Assembly (NCBI GenBank): GCA_026168455.1
Contig: CM047427.1
Coordinates: 16,229,301 to 16,293,300, forward strand
Length of the DNA stretch: 64,000 nt
Source: Theocolax elegans
Lineage: Eukaryota; Arthropoda; Insecta; Hymenoptera; Cerocephalidae
Reading direction: 5' to 3'
Positions 42,335-53,553 of the stretch are shown here, in pieces (the first letter of the stretch is position 1; the number at the start of each line of letters is the position of its first letter). The translations under genes were made by a program, and so were the position numbers. The notes beneath the pieces were generated by a model. It was not told the origin of the DNA. It worked only from the letters and a program-made list of their open reading frames with translations, and made no database searches.

Positions 42335-44372
42335 AATTTCAGAGATAAATTTCAAAACTTTTGCTAAATAACTGTGGTGATGCGAATCATACTCGTTTCC
42401 ACCAACAAGTTATTTTTTTCAAATAATTATTAAACCCCAAATAACAATTACAACATATTTTTCCTACTTCCTTGTCCTTACTACAATTACTATTAACGAT
42501 TATTTCAATAATATATTGCACAATAATAATTATTTCATGAAATAACTGTGAAGAGGCGTGTTTTCCTTATTTCACTTACAAGTTAATTTCATGAAATTTT
42601 CATAAAATCCTAATTCTTTCACTCTAACCCTTTTCCCTACTCCTTTGTAACATTTGTAATTAGTTTATATAATAAAACTTGTCTTTTCATTTATTTAAAC
42701 ACTTTAAAAACCCTTGACAAGGTAAAACCTAACCTCACCTGTCAAAATCATTTTCTTTTCACTTCTATAATTTGTTGTGACTTTGGTTGTAAAGATCCCA
42801 TGTCAAATCAAATTTTATTGGAAAGAGAAAAGTATAAAGATTTTTACTGACTCAAAATGAGGCATATAGGTTTGATCGCACAGGCCAAACACAAAACTTA
42901 TATATTTATTAGGCTCTTGACAGCTAATATCACAGTTGCAAATTAGATAATTGTATAAATGGCAACAAATTCTAATCAGTATTTACAAATTCTTTTTATT
43001 TATTATGTTATACGAAAAATCAATCCATTTGGAGATACTTGAGTTCAATGTTCGTGGTAAATGGAAAAAAGCAAAAAAAAGTCATTTTTTCAACTTCTAT
43101 AATTAAAGTGCATATTCATTGATTGATCTAAAAAATTTTTACATATTTTGGAACATATTTACAGACTATATCTAGTTTTTGGAACATTTTAAAATTTTGA
43201 CCTGCTTGACGTGAAATCGCCCATACATATAAAGATATTTATTTTTTGTAAAGAAGCAAATTTACTTTTAATAATATTAGCAGAGAAATATGTTTTTTAT
43301 ATAGCTTTATAGAAAAATTTCTTTGATACTTACCTGTTAAACAATTTTGGAAATTTACAATATGTTATTTTTTGGCAACAATTAATGATCACTGCCAAAG
43401 GCTAAATGCGACAAAGCATTTTTTGGATTTATGAAAACTACAACTTTCCAGAATCTTTTAATCATATATTAATTTATTAATATTTTAAGAAAATATTAAC
43501 AAATTAATTATGTCAAAATAATTACATTCTAAACAATTTTTATTTTTTAAAAAGTAAAAATTCTTATTATTAATAAAGAAAAAATTGTCTTAATAAGAAA
43601 AAGCTTCAGAAAAGGTTTAATAACTACTTTGAGGAATATTAACAAGAAATTTCTGATGAATCCATAAATGGGTCAATGTATCAAGTTCTAAACCACTTTT
43701 CGACTTGTATAAGTGGATTGGTCCCTTATCTAGTTTAGGCCTATGAAAAGGCTATTGAAAATGGATAAGAGAAAAATAAATTAAAATCTTGAATATCTTT
43801 GTAAATATTGTAGGAATAAGACAAATCAGTTGGAAATCATATAAACAGTTCGAAAAACCACCCGAATCTATTGGAGTTTTTATGTTCAACTTTAGGGAGA
43901 ACTGAAAGAAAACTTGAAATTTTCGAGGTATTGCGGTTATTTCATTCAATGCTCAAGAAATGTCCGAAAAAGCGTTTCATCACTACCTATTTATTAGCTA
44001 TTTTGCCTAGTTACATAAGACATTCAAATTTCCATCAGGAGATGTTTACTTAAATATCTTAATTTTTACAACATGTAAGTCCCTTTAATTTTATTCGTTT
44101 TCATATAATTATGATTTTTTCAAGTTGATATGTAAAGTATATGACATTGCCTATATCATATTTGTTGGCTTCATTTTAATAGCTTTTAAGTACATATATT
44201 TTAGTTATTTAAACTCTGCAAAAATCTAATAAACAATTATAAGTCACTTAATTGCAGCGTACTGTAACCGGATGCGCTGTTTCGTCATTTCAATAATTAC
44301 TCTTATTAATTTTTATCTTACTTGCTGATTAACAATGCTTCCAGCATTAAAAAATTAATTACCCTGGTGAAA
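42335..44372. other. AT-rich intron-like DNA; weak coding trace at 43870-44050
   Basis: The only candidate is a plus-strand stretch at 43871-44053 (60 codons, LKKCPKKRFITTYLLAILPS) after a patch with a second open phase; together they look like decayed coding sequence, possibly a later exon of divergent partner A. I cannot name it. Confidence 0.3.
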
Positions 44373-44378
44373 GTGTAA

Positions 44379-44549
44379 TTTGTACATTATCGTACAATTT
44401 TGCATATTTCTGTACATTTCTGTACATTTCTGTACATTTTTGGTACATTATTGGTACTTATTAGACTTTTGTACAGAAATGTACAGAAATGTACAGAAGT
44501 GTACAAAAATGTATTAATAAAATACGGAAATACACTGAAATGTACGATA
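44379..44549. mobile_element. Small foldback repeat of tgtacatttc units
   Basis: Left arm has three or four tandem ctgtacattt units, right arm the inverted gtacagaaat units, with a short centre near 44455. The outer words cgtaca/tgtacg also pair. It is a MITE-like hairpin; target duplication not found. Confidence 0.65.
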
Positions 44550-45605
44550 TGATTATAAATATTTAATGTATTAAAATGTTCTAAGTCATAATATTATAGA
44601 TTCTATAATAATGGCCGTTTGAATTCTAAATTTAAAAATAATTACTTGAGGTTTATTTTGAGCAAAAAACGAATAACTTAATTATAAAGAAAAGTAAATT
44701 TTTGAAAATATTGACCCACTAAATGTATTAAGTAACTGTAATTGATATTAGGAAAATATCACCTAGGTCAGAAAAAAAAACAATATTGATACAGTAATAT
44801 TTTTAACAAATACTTTTATTTATTTAAATACACGCTTTTCATAGCGTTAAACAGAAAATACAAAATAAATATTTCAGTAGTTAAATTCAAACTACATTAA
44901 ATTAATATTTTTCACATTTGTTTATCACATCTTTTCAATCTTAATTTTTAATTGTATTGACTATATATTTAATACATTTTTATAGTTTTATATACATACG
45001 GAACTCAACGTAATACTTTATTTTAAATAAATTTAAATCAAATGTTTATTTTACGCAATTTTTAATTCATTTGTGAAATGAAAATTCGGAAATTAATATC
45101 TCCTTTCTCAAATTGTAATAAAGAAAGTAATATTTTAATATTTTTCGCACATATCTTACTTACAATTCTACATTTTAATTATTTTTATTATTCTTATTTA
45201 TGAAAAAAGGGTGTCATTAATCACCAAAATATTACAAGGCAAAAGTTTGTTGTTTTTATTTGAAACATAACTTGATGAGTTTCATAGATTTCTCACATAT
45301 AACGCTAAATGAAATAAAATTATTTAAATAACAAATCTCACATATTAAATGAAACAAAATCTTGGTTTCTTCACTTATACAAAGAAAAAATAAATACTTT
45401 TCATTTTTAATCTTTTAAATATTCGTGTAAACGAAGATTTAATTAATCCGTCGTTATCAATAGAATTTGTATATTTAACATTAAATTAAATTAAATTATT
45501 TAAACAACAATTCTGAATAGAAAACAATAATACCTTCAATCTTTACTTTTATAAAATCATAAACATTTTTATCCTTTCAATTATAAATATACTTTTAAGC
45601 AAAGA
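44550..45605. other. AT-rich DNA, no gene seen
   Basis: Homopolymers and short AT repeats downstream of BEN gene B's stop codon. AATAAA-like words exist on the minus strand but none is clearly the poly(A) site. Confidence 0.5.
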
Positions 45606-46050
45606 TTATAATTCGACTTCTTCGAAGTCATTATTTTCTTCCACATCTAATATTGGAAATTCTTCTAAAGTTTTGCAGTATCTTATTGCGGAAGTTATTG
45701 CTCTGTGCGCATACTGATTCATGTTTCTTAACTCATTACTGAAAAGGACAGAGTGGTAATTATAATGTTTTAAATAATGTATAAAATGTTTTCTAACAAC
45801 TCTTTTTTTTCGTGGACTCAATTCTAGAACATCTTCTGGTGTTTTTTTATTTTTCCTTAAGCAACGTTAGGCCAAAACTTTGCGCCCCCATACAATGTAA
45901 CACATGTGCATGTAAAATATGCTCGGTTTGTACTTAGAATAAGCATCATCTAATGCATCTGCCCGTACCATTATTATTATTATCTGCTGTTTGTACAGAT
46001 AGGTGTGGGAAGACCTTTAGGTTTTGGATCAACAACTTTTTGTGCTGAAT
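45606..46050 (-). pseudogene. BEN gene B exon 5 (BEN-like domain, broken)
   Basis: After the acceptor atttcag the frame runs DSAQKVVDPKPKGLPTP to a (taa)n tract at 45969-45982. In another phase the BEN-like part continues: YMHMCYIVWGRKVLA, then TAA, then RCLRKNKKTPEDVLELSPRK, and an intact end with YNYHSVLFSNELRNMNQYAH and an acidic C-terminus. The W-G-x-x-V-L-A and L-S-P-x-K signatures fit a BEN domain. Confidence 0.6.
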
Positions 46051-46271
46051 CTGAAATTATTGCATTGAATATGTTTTTAAATAAGAACTATGCATTTCTT
46101 GTAAAAATTTGCTATTAATTCACTACAAAAAAATTAGTGTATAATTGTCAATTAATTTCAATATTATAATAAATACTTATAAATTATATAAAATATGTTA
46201 AAAAATAATTTAAAACTAATTTGAAATTGTAAAACCATACAAAATAATAAGTAAAAAAGAATAAGATTAAC

Positions 46272-46419
46272 CTTTGCTTGTTGACTTTTTCAAAATTTTC
46301 TGTAAGTTTTTACATCGAGTTTCCAGTTTCTTATTAACTTGTGTAGTAATTCTTTTTAACGCTCTCTCTTTTGATAGCAAGCTTCTTAATTGCTTGTTCT
46401 CTTTAGTTAAAACAGCATA
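46272..46419 (-). CDS. BEN gene B exon 4 (coiled coil)
   Basis: Acceptor atttttag, donor gGTTAAT, phases 0 in and 1 out. The 49 residues (LTKENKQLRSLLSKERALKR... KLETRCKNLQKILKK) have leucines spaced in heptads, a dimerising coiled coil, consistent with the BEND5 layout. Confidence 0.65.
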
Positions 46420-46476
46420 CTAAAAATAATTGAGAATTTATAAATATTTCTTTGTAGAAAAAAAGTAAAATTTAAA

Positions 46477-46824
46477 TTTTGAGGTTTTAAATTAATCTGT
46501 AGGAGAGAGGAGAGAGGGAGTATTAATAATAAAAACACTACCTTCTCTTATACTTAGATTTATTCAAATTACACTTAAACTAAATATACAAAAACTCGAG
46601 CTGTATAAAAACTTATAGTCGAGCAAAATACTAGAAGCACGTCCGACGTCCGCGATCGTTTAAGAACGAGTGAGCCGAAGCGAGAGAGCTGCTCCCGCGC
46701 AACAGCGCCGCGCACGCTCGCTTCGCAGGCCCGAGAAGCCGAGAGCTCGAGAGCTCCGCGGTCGGGGAGGGGAGCCTCGCTACGAGTAGCTACACTGATT
46801 GTGCTCGCTCCTTAACATCCAACA
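46477..46824 (-). repeat. 3' LTR of the Copia element
   Basis: Ends aacatccaaca on the plus strand, that is tgttggatgtt in element sense. Differs from 61582-61929 at about five positions, including the terminal G to T that spoils one terminal dinucleotide. Confidence 0.88.
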
Positions 46825-46833
46825 CTCCCTCCC
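46825..46833 (-). promoter_or_regulatory. Polypurine tract of the Copia element
   Basis: gggagggag in element sense immediately upstream of the 3' LTR, the primer position for plus-strand DNA synthesis. Confidence 0.65.
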
Positions 46834-46913
46834 GAACAGATTCAGTCCAGCTGGTAGCCATCAATTTCATCAGTTCTTAGTTTTCTCTGAGGTATCTGAA
46901 AACAAACAAAGGG

Positions 46914-47900
46914 TTATTTTACGAAATTAATATTCAGGAGCAATTCAGTCAAGCGTGCATGTGACTCAAAAGGCAACGCTTTCGTGAATATATCAGCAAT
47001 TTGTTTCTTAGTCGAAATCCAGCTTATTTTTACTAGATTTCTGGCAACACACTCTCTTACATAATCTCTTTTAACTTCGGTCATATGTTTTAACTTATTT
47101 GTACAACTGACTTGTGCACTAGCTCCAGCTGATTGGTTATCACACCAGAGTGTTATCGGCAAAAACGAATTTTCAATCAAAATCAAGCTTAAAGAATTAT
47201 ATAATGCCATCAACCCTTGGCAAGCTTCGCTCATTGCAACGTACTCTGCCTCGCAAGTAGATAAAGCTACATAAGATTGCTTATGAGTCTTCCAAGCAAC
47301 TGTATCACCAAATAACTTAATTACAAACCCACTAGTTGTTAATGAGCCTTTGCAATCTGCAAAACTAGCGTCAGCATATCCTTCTAAATTATCTGATTTT
47401 CTTTCAAGCTTAATACCTAATTTTCTAGTATGTTTTAAATAACGACATACTCGTTTTACCATTTTCCATTCCTCTTCCGTTGGGTTGTTTTGATGCCGAC
47501 TCAAGACATTTACGGCATAAGCAATATCTGGCCGTACTGTATTTGCCAAATACAGAAGAGATCCAACTATTTCTCTGTATGGTCCATTTGTCTTTCTATT
47601 CGCATCGTCCAGCTGATCTTCTTCTCTATCACGTCTCTCACGATTCATCACTTGCTTACTCACCATCGGCGTTCTTTGAGGATGCATTTCGCTGTATCCA
47701 AAAAGTTTTAACATTTTATCTATATACTCTTTCAACGTAATTTCTATCGTTTTGTTATGTCTGTCTCTGTTTAGCTCTATACCTAAAAACACTTTAGGTT
47801 CGCCAAGATCAGAAATTTCGAATTCCAACTTAAGTTTCAAAGCAATTTCATCAACTTAGATTTACAATTACTTGTCAAAAGAATATCATCTACGTACAAC
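46914..47900 (-). pseudogene. Copia RT C-terminus and RNase H
   Basis: The catalytic YVDD is encoded at about 47885-47896 in a short separate phase. From 47840 a 308-codon frame carries the RT thumb (FEISDLGEPKVFLGIEL), the YREIVGSLLYLANTVRPDI block and RNase H (GYADASFADC, LSTCEAEYVAMSEA, LWCDNQSA), ending FTKALPFE as in Copia elements. A frame change separates YVDD from the rest. Confidence 0.85.
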
Positions 47901-48240
47901 AATAGGATTAAAGTTTATCCTTTTCTCCTCATGCATGTACTAATTTTAGCATACAATTTCTGAATTTATAAACATTGCTCGTTTTAAATAAACTATTCCT
48001 TCCATCTTTCCTGTGGTTGTTTTGATGCCGACTCAAGACTTTACGGCATAAGCAATATCTGGTCATCCAACTTAGATTTACAATTACTTGTCAAAAGAAT
48101 ATCATCTACGTACAACAATAGATTAAAAGTTTATCCTTTTCTCTCCAGCTAAATATACAAGGTTCTGAAGCAGAGATTGCAGTCCAAGATTGACTGCTAC
48201 TTCGGAAAATTTCTCATGCCATCGTTTGGGACTTATTTTT
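47870..48240 (-). repeat. Scrambled duplicate fragments in Copia RT
   Basis: The YVDD region recurs (47868-47925 and 48068-48135), and a piece matching 47487-47545 recurs at 48015-48062. Each fragment has homopolymer indels. The order cannot encode RT and looks like a rearranged or misassembled patch. Confidence 0.7.
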
Positions 48241-48900
48241 AGGACATACAATGCTCTCTGAATTTTACAAACTTTGCTTCGTCGAACTTCTTCTGAACAG
48301 TCAATTCCTTCAGGTATTCCATGTAGATTTCACTATCTATGGTCCCATTAAGAAAAGCTGTTTTCACATCAAGCTGTTTTAGCTCAAAATCAAATTTATT
48401 TGCAATCGCCAATACTGATCTAATCAATGGTAAACGAGAGACAGGAGCATAAGTTTCGTTCAATTCATACATGTTTTTATCCTTAAATCCACGTATAACA
48501 AGTCGAGCTTTATATTTAATTTTATCTTCATTCCAGCTTTAGTCTTTAACACCCATCTAGAGTCTATGATGTTTGGTCTTTTTCCAGCTACATTTTGAGG
48601 TCTATCTACTAATGTCCAAACTTTATTCTTTTCCATTCAGTCAAGTTCTTCTTTAACTGCCTTTTTCCATTTGAGCTTATCTTGAGATGACATAGCCTCT
48701 TTATAAGAGTTTGGATCTCCTCGTATACTTGCATTTAATGCACGCAGTTCATTGTCTTCCAACAGATTTAAATCAGATTCCAGCTGTTGAGACTCAGTGT
48801 GCTGCTCAATTTCTTTTTCCTTTCTTGGACGACCTCTTTTCCGTTTTACTCCCTCCGTTTTTGATATCGGAGTAGTCTCTTCTTCATCAAACTTAGTAAA
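48239..48900 (-). pseudogene. Copia RT N-terminal part
   Basis: 48472-48239 encodes ETYAPVSRLPLIRSVLAIA and QLDVKTAFLNG, the fingers and first catalytic aspartate. Upstream, 48500-48900, the preceding segment (a WLMLKTKAGM-like block and a basic/acidic linker) is readable in pieces with stops, for example at 48640 and 48900. Confidence 0.75.
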
Positions 48901-49073
48901 CTAGGTATCTTGGTTTATTTCTTCCAGCAGATTTGCCCAATTTTTAATGCTTCTCTTACTGTATTTATCTCCAAAGACGATTTTCTCGTTGAATCGAACA
49001 TCTCTGCTTTCGTAGTATTTCCCGTCTTCGGGTTTTAAAAATAAATAGCCAGTTGGTCTATATCCAATAAAAA

Positions 49074-50442
49074 CTATTTAGGACCAACCTTTCTCTGAAC
49101 CTTGATGTAAGCTATACTAGCAAATCGTTTCAACTGTTCTACATTTACTTTTAAATTCGGATTGAATTTTTGCAAAGGGGAGATCATTTCATTCGAGCTG
49201 TGAGGAGTTCTATTATAAACATAAGTAGCTGTATTCAAGGCTAGGTCCCACATGTTCTCAGGCAGACGTGCGTCAAAAATCAAAGCTCGAACTTTCTTTT
49301 GAATCGTTTGATTAAAACGTTCAGCTACGCCATTATGCTGTGGGGTGTCAGGGGTGGCTGGATCCAATTCAGCTCCGTACTTATTCCAATACTTCCAATG
49401 TATAACCTCCTGTAAATTCTGTACCTTGATTACATCGCAGATAACAGAATTTGGCATCATAGCCAAGCATGTTCGTCGAGCTTTTAATAAACGATTCCAA
49501 GCAATATCCAGTTTCACTCTTACTTTTCATGGGATAAGCCATAGCAAGTCGTGAAAAGTCATCGATAAATACGGATATGAACCTATATCCTTTTGGATGA
49601 GAAGTCGGGCTGATTGGACCCATCGTATCAGCATGAACAATCTGAAGTGGTTGAGTCATCCTTTGTCTCATGGAATTAAAAGGTAATTTATTAAGTTTAG
49701 ACATCATACAAATTTCGCAAGTTATTAAAGAATTATCGAACTTAACATTTTTTAAGCCTTTAACCTCTGGAAACTGTTTTTGAAATTCTATTAAATATTT
49801 TACTGAGGCATGCCCCAAGCGAACATGCCATAACATGGCTTGATTCAAATTAAACTTAGAATTAATCTCACAAGGATCAGTATTATCATCCAAATTTTCT
49901 AAATTACTTACATCAGTTAATTCATTAATTTTTCTATCACGTAAAGTATCTTCAAAGTTAGAGTAGCTAGAGCATTGCTCGTTGCCCTGTGAATTAGTTA
50001 TTTCGTTTAAATTTTCAACTTCATTAAATTTATTAACATCCGTTTCCATTATATCTTCAAGCATGTTTTGTTCATGTTCTACTGACACAATTTCGTTTAG
50101 GTTTTGATCTTCAAGCTTAGTTTCTTTATTTGTTTGTGTATCTTCATACACTCGCCTTCTTGTGGTGACATAAGCAATTACTTTGTTAAATTTAGAATAT
50201 TTATTCCTTTTATCAATCAAGTTATTCGACTCCAATTCAATTGTCCAATGCGGTTGTTTGTAAATACCGGAAACAAAAATTTCTTTTGACACCGGATCGA
50301 AAATGTCTATGCGCTGATTATCAAGATATACGGTTAACCCTTCATCCACAAATTTCCGCAATGATAATGAATTTTTAGAAAGTGATTTCGCACAGATTAC
50401 ATTATTCAAGCTTACAATTTTATTATTAGTACATACAAACAA
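49074..50442 (-). pseudogene. Copia integrase, two overlapping frames
   Basis: 50442-49381 has the GAG-pre-integrase zinc finger (MLWHVRLGHASVKYL, CEICMMSKLNKLPF) and the first catalytic D (IVHADTMGPI); the second, D in most relatives, reads CNQGTEF, so it is N here. 49517-49074 in another phase carries the third residue E in [11 protein letters not shown] and the post-catalytic part to VQRKVGPK. The frame break is near 49450. Confidence 0.8.
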
Positions 50443-51386
50443 TCACCTATCCCTTCGGATTTTATAGTCGCGGATTCATCACTATTCGCGCATTTGATAT
50501 CAGGTCGAATATTACTATCAAGAGTCTTAAAGATCAATTTCGAATTTGCCATGTGCTCAGTAGCACCAGAGTCTGCCAGAAATCTAATAAGCCGACTATT
50601 TTCAGAATTATTTATATCGTCGAGCTGAGTGTTTGTGAATAAACTCACAGACTCACCGGTTTTAACTTTATTTTCCGCAGTTGAGGCTTTTCCCCTACCT
50701 CGATTATGCCATCTGCCTCGACCGCGGTCTCGACCTCGGCCTCTGTCAGCCTTAAAGTATTTCACTTTTGTATCGCCTACAGGACCGTCACTGTTTCGGT
50801 GTTTTACTCCGCGCTTAAAACTACCCCTTTTATTAAAAGGAGTTGAATTTGGAAATTCATACCTTCTCTGACGCTCATTTTCACGAAGGATTTCTTCCAG
50901 CTGTTCCTCCGTGTAAGGGCAATCGGCCCTCACATGACCTGCGTACCTCTTGCAGCGGAAGCACATTTTTCCGCTTCTCGTGCACTCACTGCTGTGGTGA
51001 CCCTTATTACTGCAGTTGTAGCATGTCATGCTGGGGTTCGACACCACGTAAGCCTTTACTCCAGCTGTACTGTCCTTCTGCCCGGCCGGTTTATCACTTC
51101 GAGCTGCTTCCTGCTGAACAATATAATCTTTTAATTGATCAATCGTTAATAATTTTCCGGTCGCATTTTTATTTATAAATTCAGTTTCCCTCACTCGACG
51201 GAGATTAGTTACGATTGCTTCGAAAAATGCATCTCTCACTTCAATTTCAGAGAGTTCAGGAGTATCAGGTAGTTTATTGTATTTTCGAACTACATCATCG
51301 AATCTATCCCAAAATACAGACGCCTTTTCCTGATTTGGATTATATCTAAGGCTGTGCAGCCTTTTTCTCAAGCTTGTCGTCGTCAA
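50412..51386 (-). CDS. Copia Gag C-terminus with zinc knuckles and protease start
   Basis: 324 codons: nucleocapsid with two knuckles, CYNCSNKGHHSSEC and CFRCKRYAGHVRADC (about residues 117-146), an RG-rich stretch (RGRGRDRGRGRWHNRGRG) for RNA binding, and the retropepsin active site DSGATEHM at about residue 274. The preceding part of Gag (51387-51700) follows in a shifted phase. Confidence 0.8.
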   Translation of the reverse strand: MTTTSLRKRLHSLRYNPNQEKASVFWDRFDDVVRKYNKLPDTPELSEIEVRDAFFEAIVTNLRRVRETEFINKNATGKLLTIDQLKDYIVQQEAARSDKPAGQKDSTAGVKAYVVSNPSMTCYNCSNKGHHSSECTRSGKMCFRCKRYAGHVRADCPYTEEQLEEILRENERQRRYEFPNSTPFNKRGSFKRGVKHRNSDGPVGDTKVKYFKADRGRGRDRGRGRWHNRGRGKASTAENKVKTGESVSLFTNTQLDDINNSENSRLIRFLADSGATEHMANSKLIFKTLDSNIRPDIKCANSDESATIKSEGIGDCLYVLIIKL

Positions 51387-52782
51387 GGTCGTCTCATTTT
51401 CTTTAATATGTTTTATTTTATCAAGCAGTTCAACAGGGTCACGAATATGAATTATTTTTGAATGATAAGAATTATCTATACGATTTATAAGAATATCTCG
51501 AACTCTTACGTATCCTTTTTAACCCTTTCAACATTTAATCTTCGAGCTGAATCTATAGTAGGATCAATGATATAAAGCAAATCACAAACAGTAAGTTCCG
51601 AGTTTACATAATCCATAAAAGAATCCATATCTAAGTTGTTTGTTAATTTTATTCTCTTCGAACGATATTTTCCCTACCATTTACCTCTATTTGAATTTTA
51701 CTATCAAGAGTCTTAAAGATCAATTTCGAATTTGCCATGTGCTCAGTAGCACCTCCGCAGTTGAGGCTTTTCCCCTACCTCGATTATGCCATCTGCCTCG
51801 ACCGCGGTCTCGACCTCGGCCTCTGTCAGCCTTAAAGTATTCACTTTTGTATCGCCTACAGGACCGTCACTGTTTCGGTGTTTTACTCCGCGCTTAAAAA
51901 CTACCCCTTTTTATTAAAAGGAGTTGAATTTGGAAATTCATACCTTCTCTGACGCTCATTTCACGAAGGATTTCTTCCAGCTGTTCCTCCGTGTAAGGGC
52001 AATCGGCCCTCACATGACCTGCGTACCTCTTGCAGCGGAAGCACATTTTTCCGCTTCTCGTGCACTCACTGCTGTGGTGACCCTTATTAACTGCAGTTGT
52101 AGCATGTCATGCTGGGGTTCGACACCACGTAAGCCTTTACTCCAGCTGTACTGTCCTTCTGCCCGGCCGGTTTATCACTTCGAGCTGCTTCCTGCTGAAC
52201 AATATAATCTTTTAATTGATCAATCGTTAATAATTTTCCGGTCGCATTTTTATTTATAAATTCAGTTTCCCTCACTCGACGGAGATTAGTTACGATTGCT
52301 TCGAAAAATGCATCTCTCACTTCAATTTCAGAGAGTTCAGGAGTATCAGGTAGTTTATTGTATTTTCGAACTACATCATCGAATCTATCCCAAAATACAG
52401 ACGCCTTTTCCTGATTTGGATTATATCTAAGGCTGTGCAGCCTTTTTCTCAAGCTTGTCGTCGTCAAGGTCGTCTCATTTTCTTTAATATGTTTTATTTT
52501 ATCAAGCAGTTCAACAGGGTCACGAATATGAATTATTTTTGAATGATAAGAATTATCTATACGATTTATAAGAATATCTCGAACTCTTACGGTATCCTTT
52601 TTAACCCTTTCAACATTTAATCTTCGAGCTGAATCTATAGTAGGATCAATGATATAAAGCAAATCACAAACAGTAAGTTCCGAGTTTACATAATCCATAA
52701 AAGAATCCATATCTAAGTTGTTTGTTAATTTATATTCTCTTCGAACGATATTTTCCCTACCATTTACCTCTATTTGAATTTT
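50516..52782 (-). repeat. Tandem duplication within Copia gag, unit about 1.19 kb
   Basis: 50516-51701 recurs at 51702-52782. The second copy lacks 108 bases (counterpart of 50570-50677) and, over 51780-52100, shows at least four homopolymer indels, while the remainder matches almost exactly. Confidence 0.85.
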
Positions 52783-53553
52783 ATCTTTAATCAAGCTTGA
52801 ATCGTTATTTAAATTTCTCTTATTTAATTCCTGTTGAACTACTTGGGAAATATAAGTCGAACTGATTTTATCCAACATCTCTTCATCCGTTGGATTTTTA
52901 TTAGCATCAGAATTCATTACCTTATCAGATGCTGTGGCTTGGGCAGACTTCTTAACATCCAGCTGATAACTTTCTTCCTCATCTACCCAGTTCCGAACCT
53001 TATTCTCCATCCAGCTAAGCCTTTCATCTATGCTATATTTGTGCTTTATAAGCTCGCCAGCCACATCATCTTGCCCTTTGTAGGTTGACTGCACGAGCGA
53101 GTCAAAATCTGACTTGATATTTCTTTTAAAATTTTCATTTTCAGCCTCCAGCTTTTGAACTCGTTCCATCAAATCTAAAAATTCAAAATCAAAATCAGCA
53201 TTTGAATTATTTAAATTAATTTTAACTTCAACATTTTCAAATGTTGAATCAATAGGATTATTTTCTTCTTTTGAATCAAAATCAAGCTTTATTGTCCTCA
53301 ATCGCTGACGAATTTTATACAGATCCAAATCCAGTTTAACCTTTTGTTCTGATTTTACAACTGGGGTGGATTTATTACCTTGTAATTTCGAGCTTAGTTG
53401 ACTAATCAAGCTATCATCCTTTACGTTGTCATCGAGCTTTCCGGCCGTTTTGTCGTCAGGCTTATCAGAAGACTCCAGCTGTGTGGAACTGAGTCTCCCC
53501 ATGTTGGTTTGAGGATGACTCCTCGACCGAAGCCACCTCTTCAGTCCTTGCAC
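52087..53553 (-). CDS. Copia Gag, N-terminal to first zinc knuckle
   Basis: 488 codons from ATG at 53553. The N-terminal 120 residues are polar (SSTQLESSDKPDDK), 120-190 coiled-coil-like (DLMERVQKLEAENENFKRN), and 260-440 the Gag capsid-type domain (VRDILINRIDNSYH...SLRYNPNQEKASVFWDRFDDV). The frame reaches the first cysteines of the knuckle (MTCYNCS) and ends at the duplication's indel. Confidence 0.75.
   Translation of the reverse strand: MQGLKRWLRSRSHPQTNMGRLSSTQLESSDKPDDKTAGKLDDNVKDDSLISQLSSKLQGNKSTPVVKSEQKVKLDLDLYKIRQRLRTIKLDFDSKEENNPIDSTFENVEVKINLNNSNADFDFEFLDLMERVQKLEAENENFKRNIKSDFDSLVQSTYKGQDDVAGELIKHKYSIDERLSWMENKVRNWVDEEESYQLDVKKSAQATASDKVMNSDANKNPTDEEMLDKISSTYISQVVQQELNKRNLNNDSSLIKDKIQIEVNGRENIVRREYKLTNNLDMDSFMDYVNSELTVCDLLYIIDPTIDSARRLNVERVKKDTVRVRDILINRIDNSYHSKIIHIRDPVELLDKIKHIKENETTLTTTSLRKRLHSLRYNPNQEKASVFWDRFDDVVRKYNKLPDTPELSEIEVRDAFFEAIVTNLRRVRETEFINKNATGKLLTIDQLKDYIVQQEAARSDKPAGQKDSTAGVKAYVVSNPSMTCYNCS

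Noticed and set aside
50629..52259. Plus-strand frames of 66-111 codons, some in duplicate
   Set aside because: Antisense to Copia Gag and duplicated with it.
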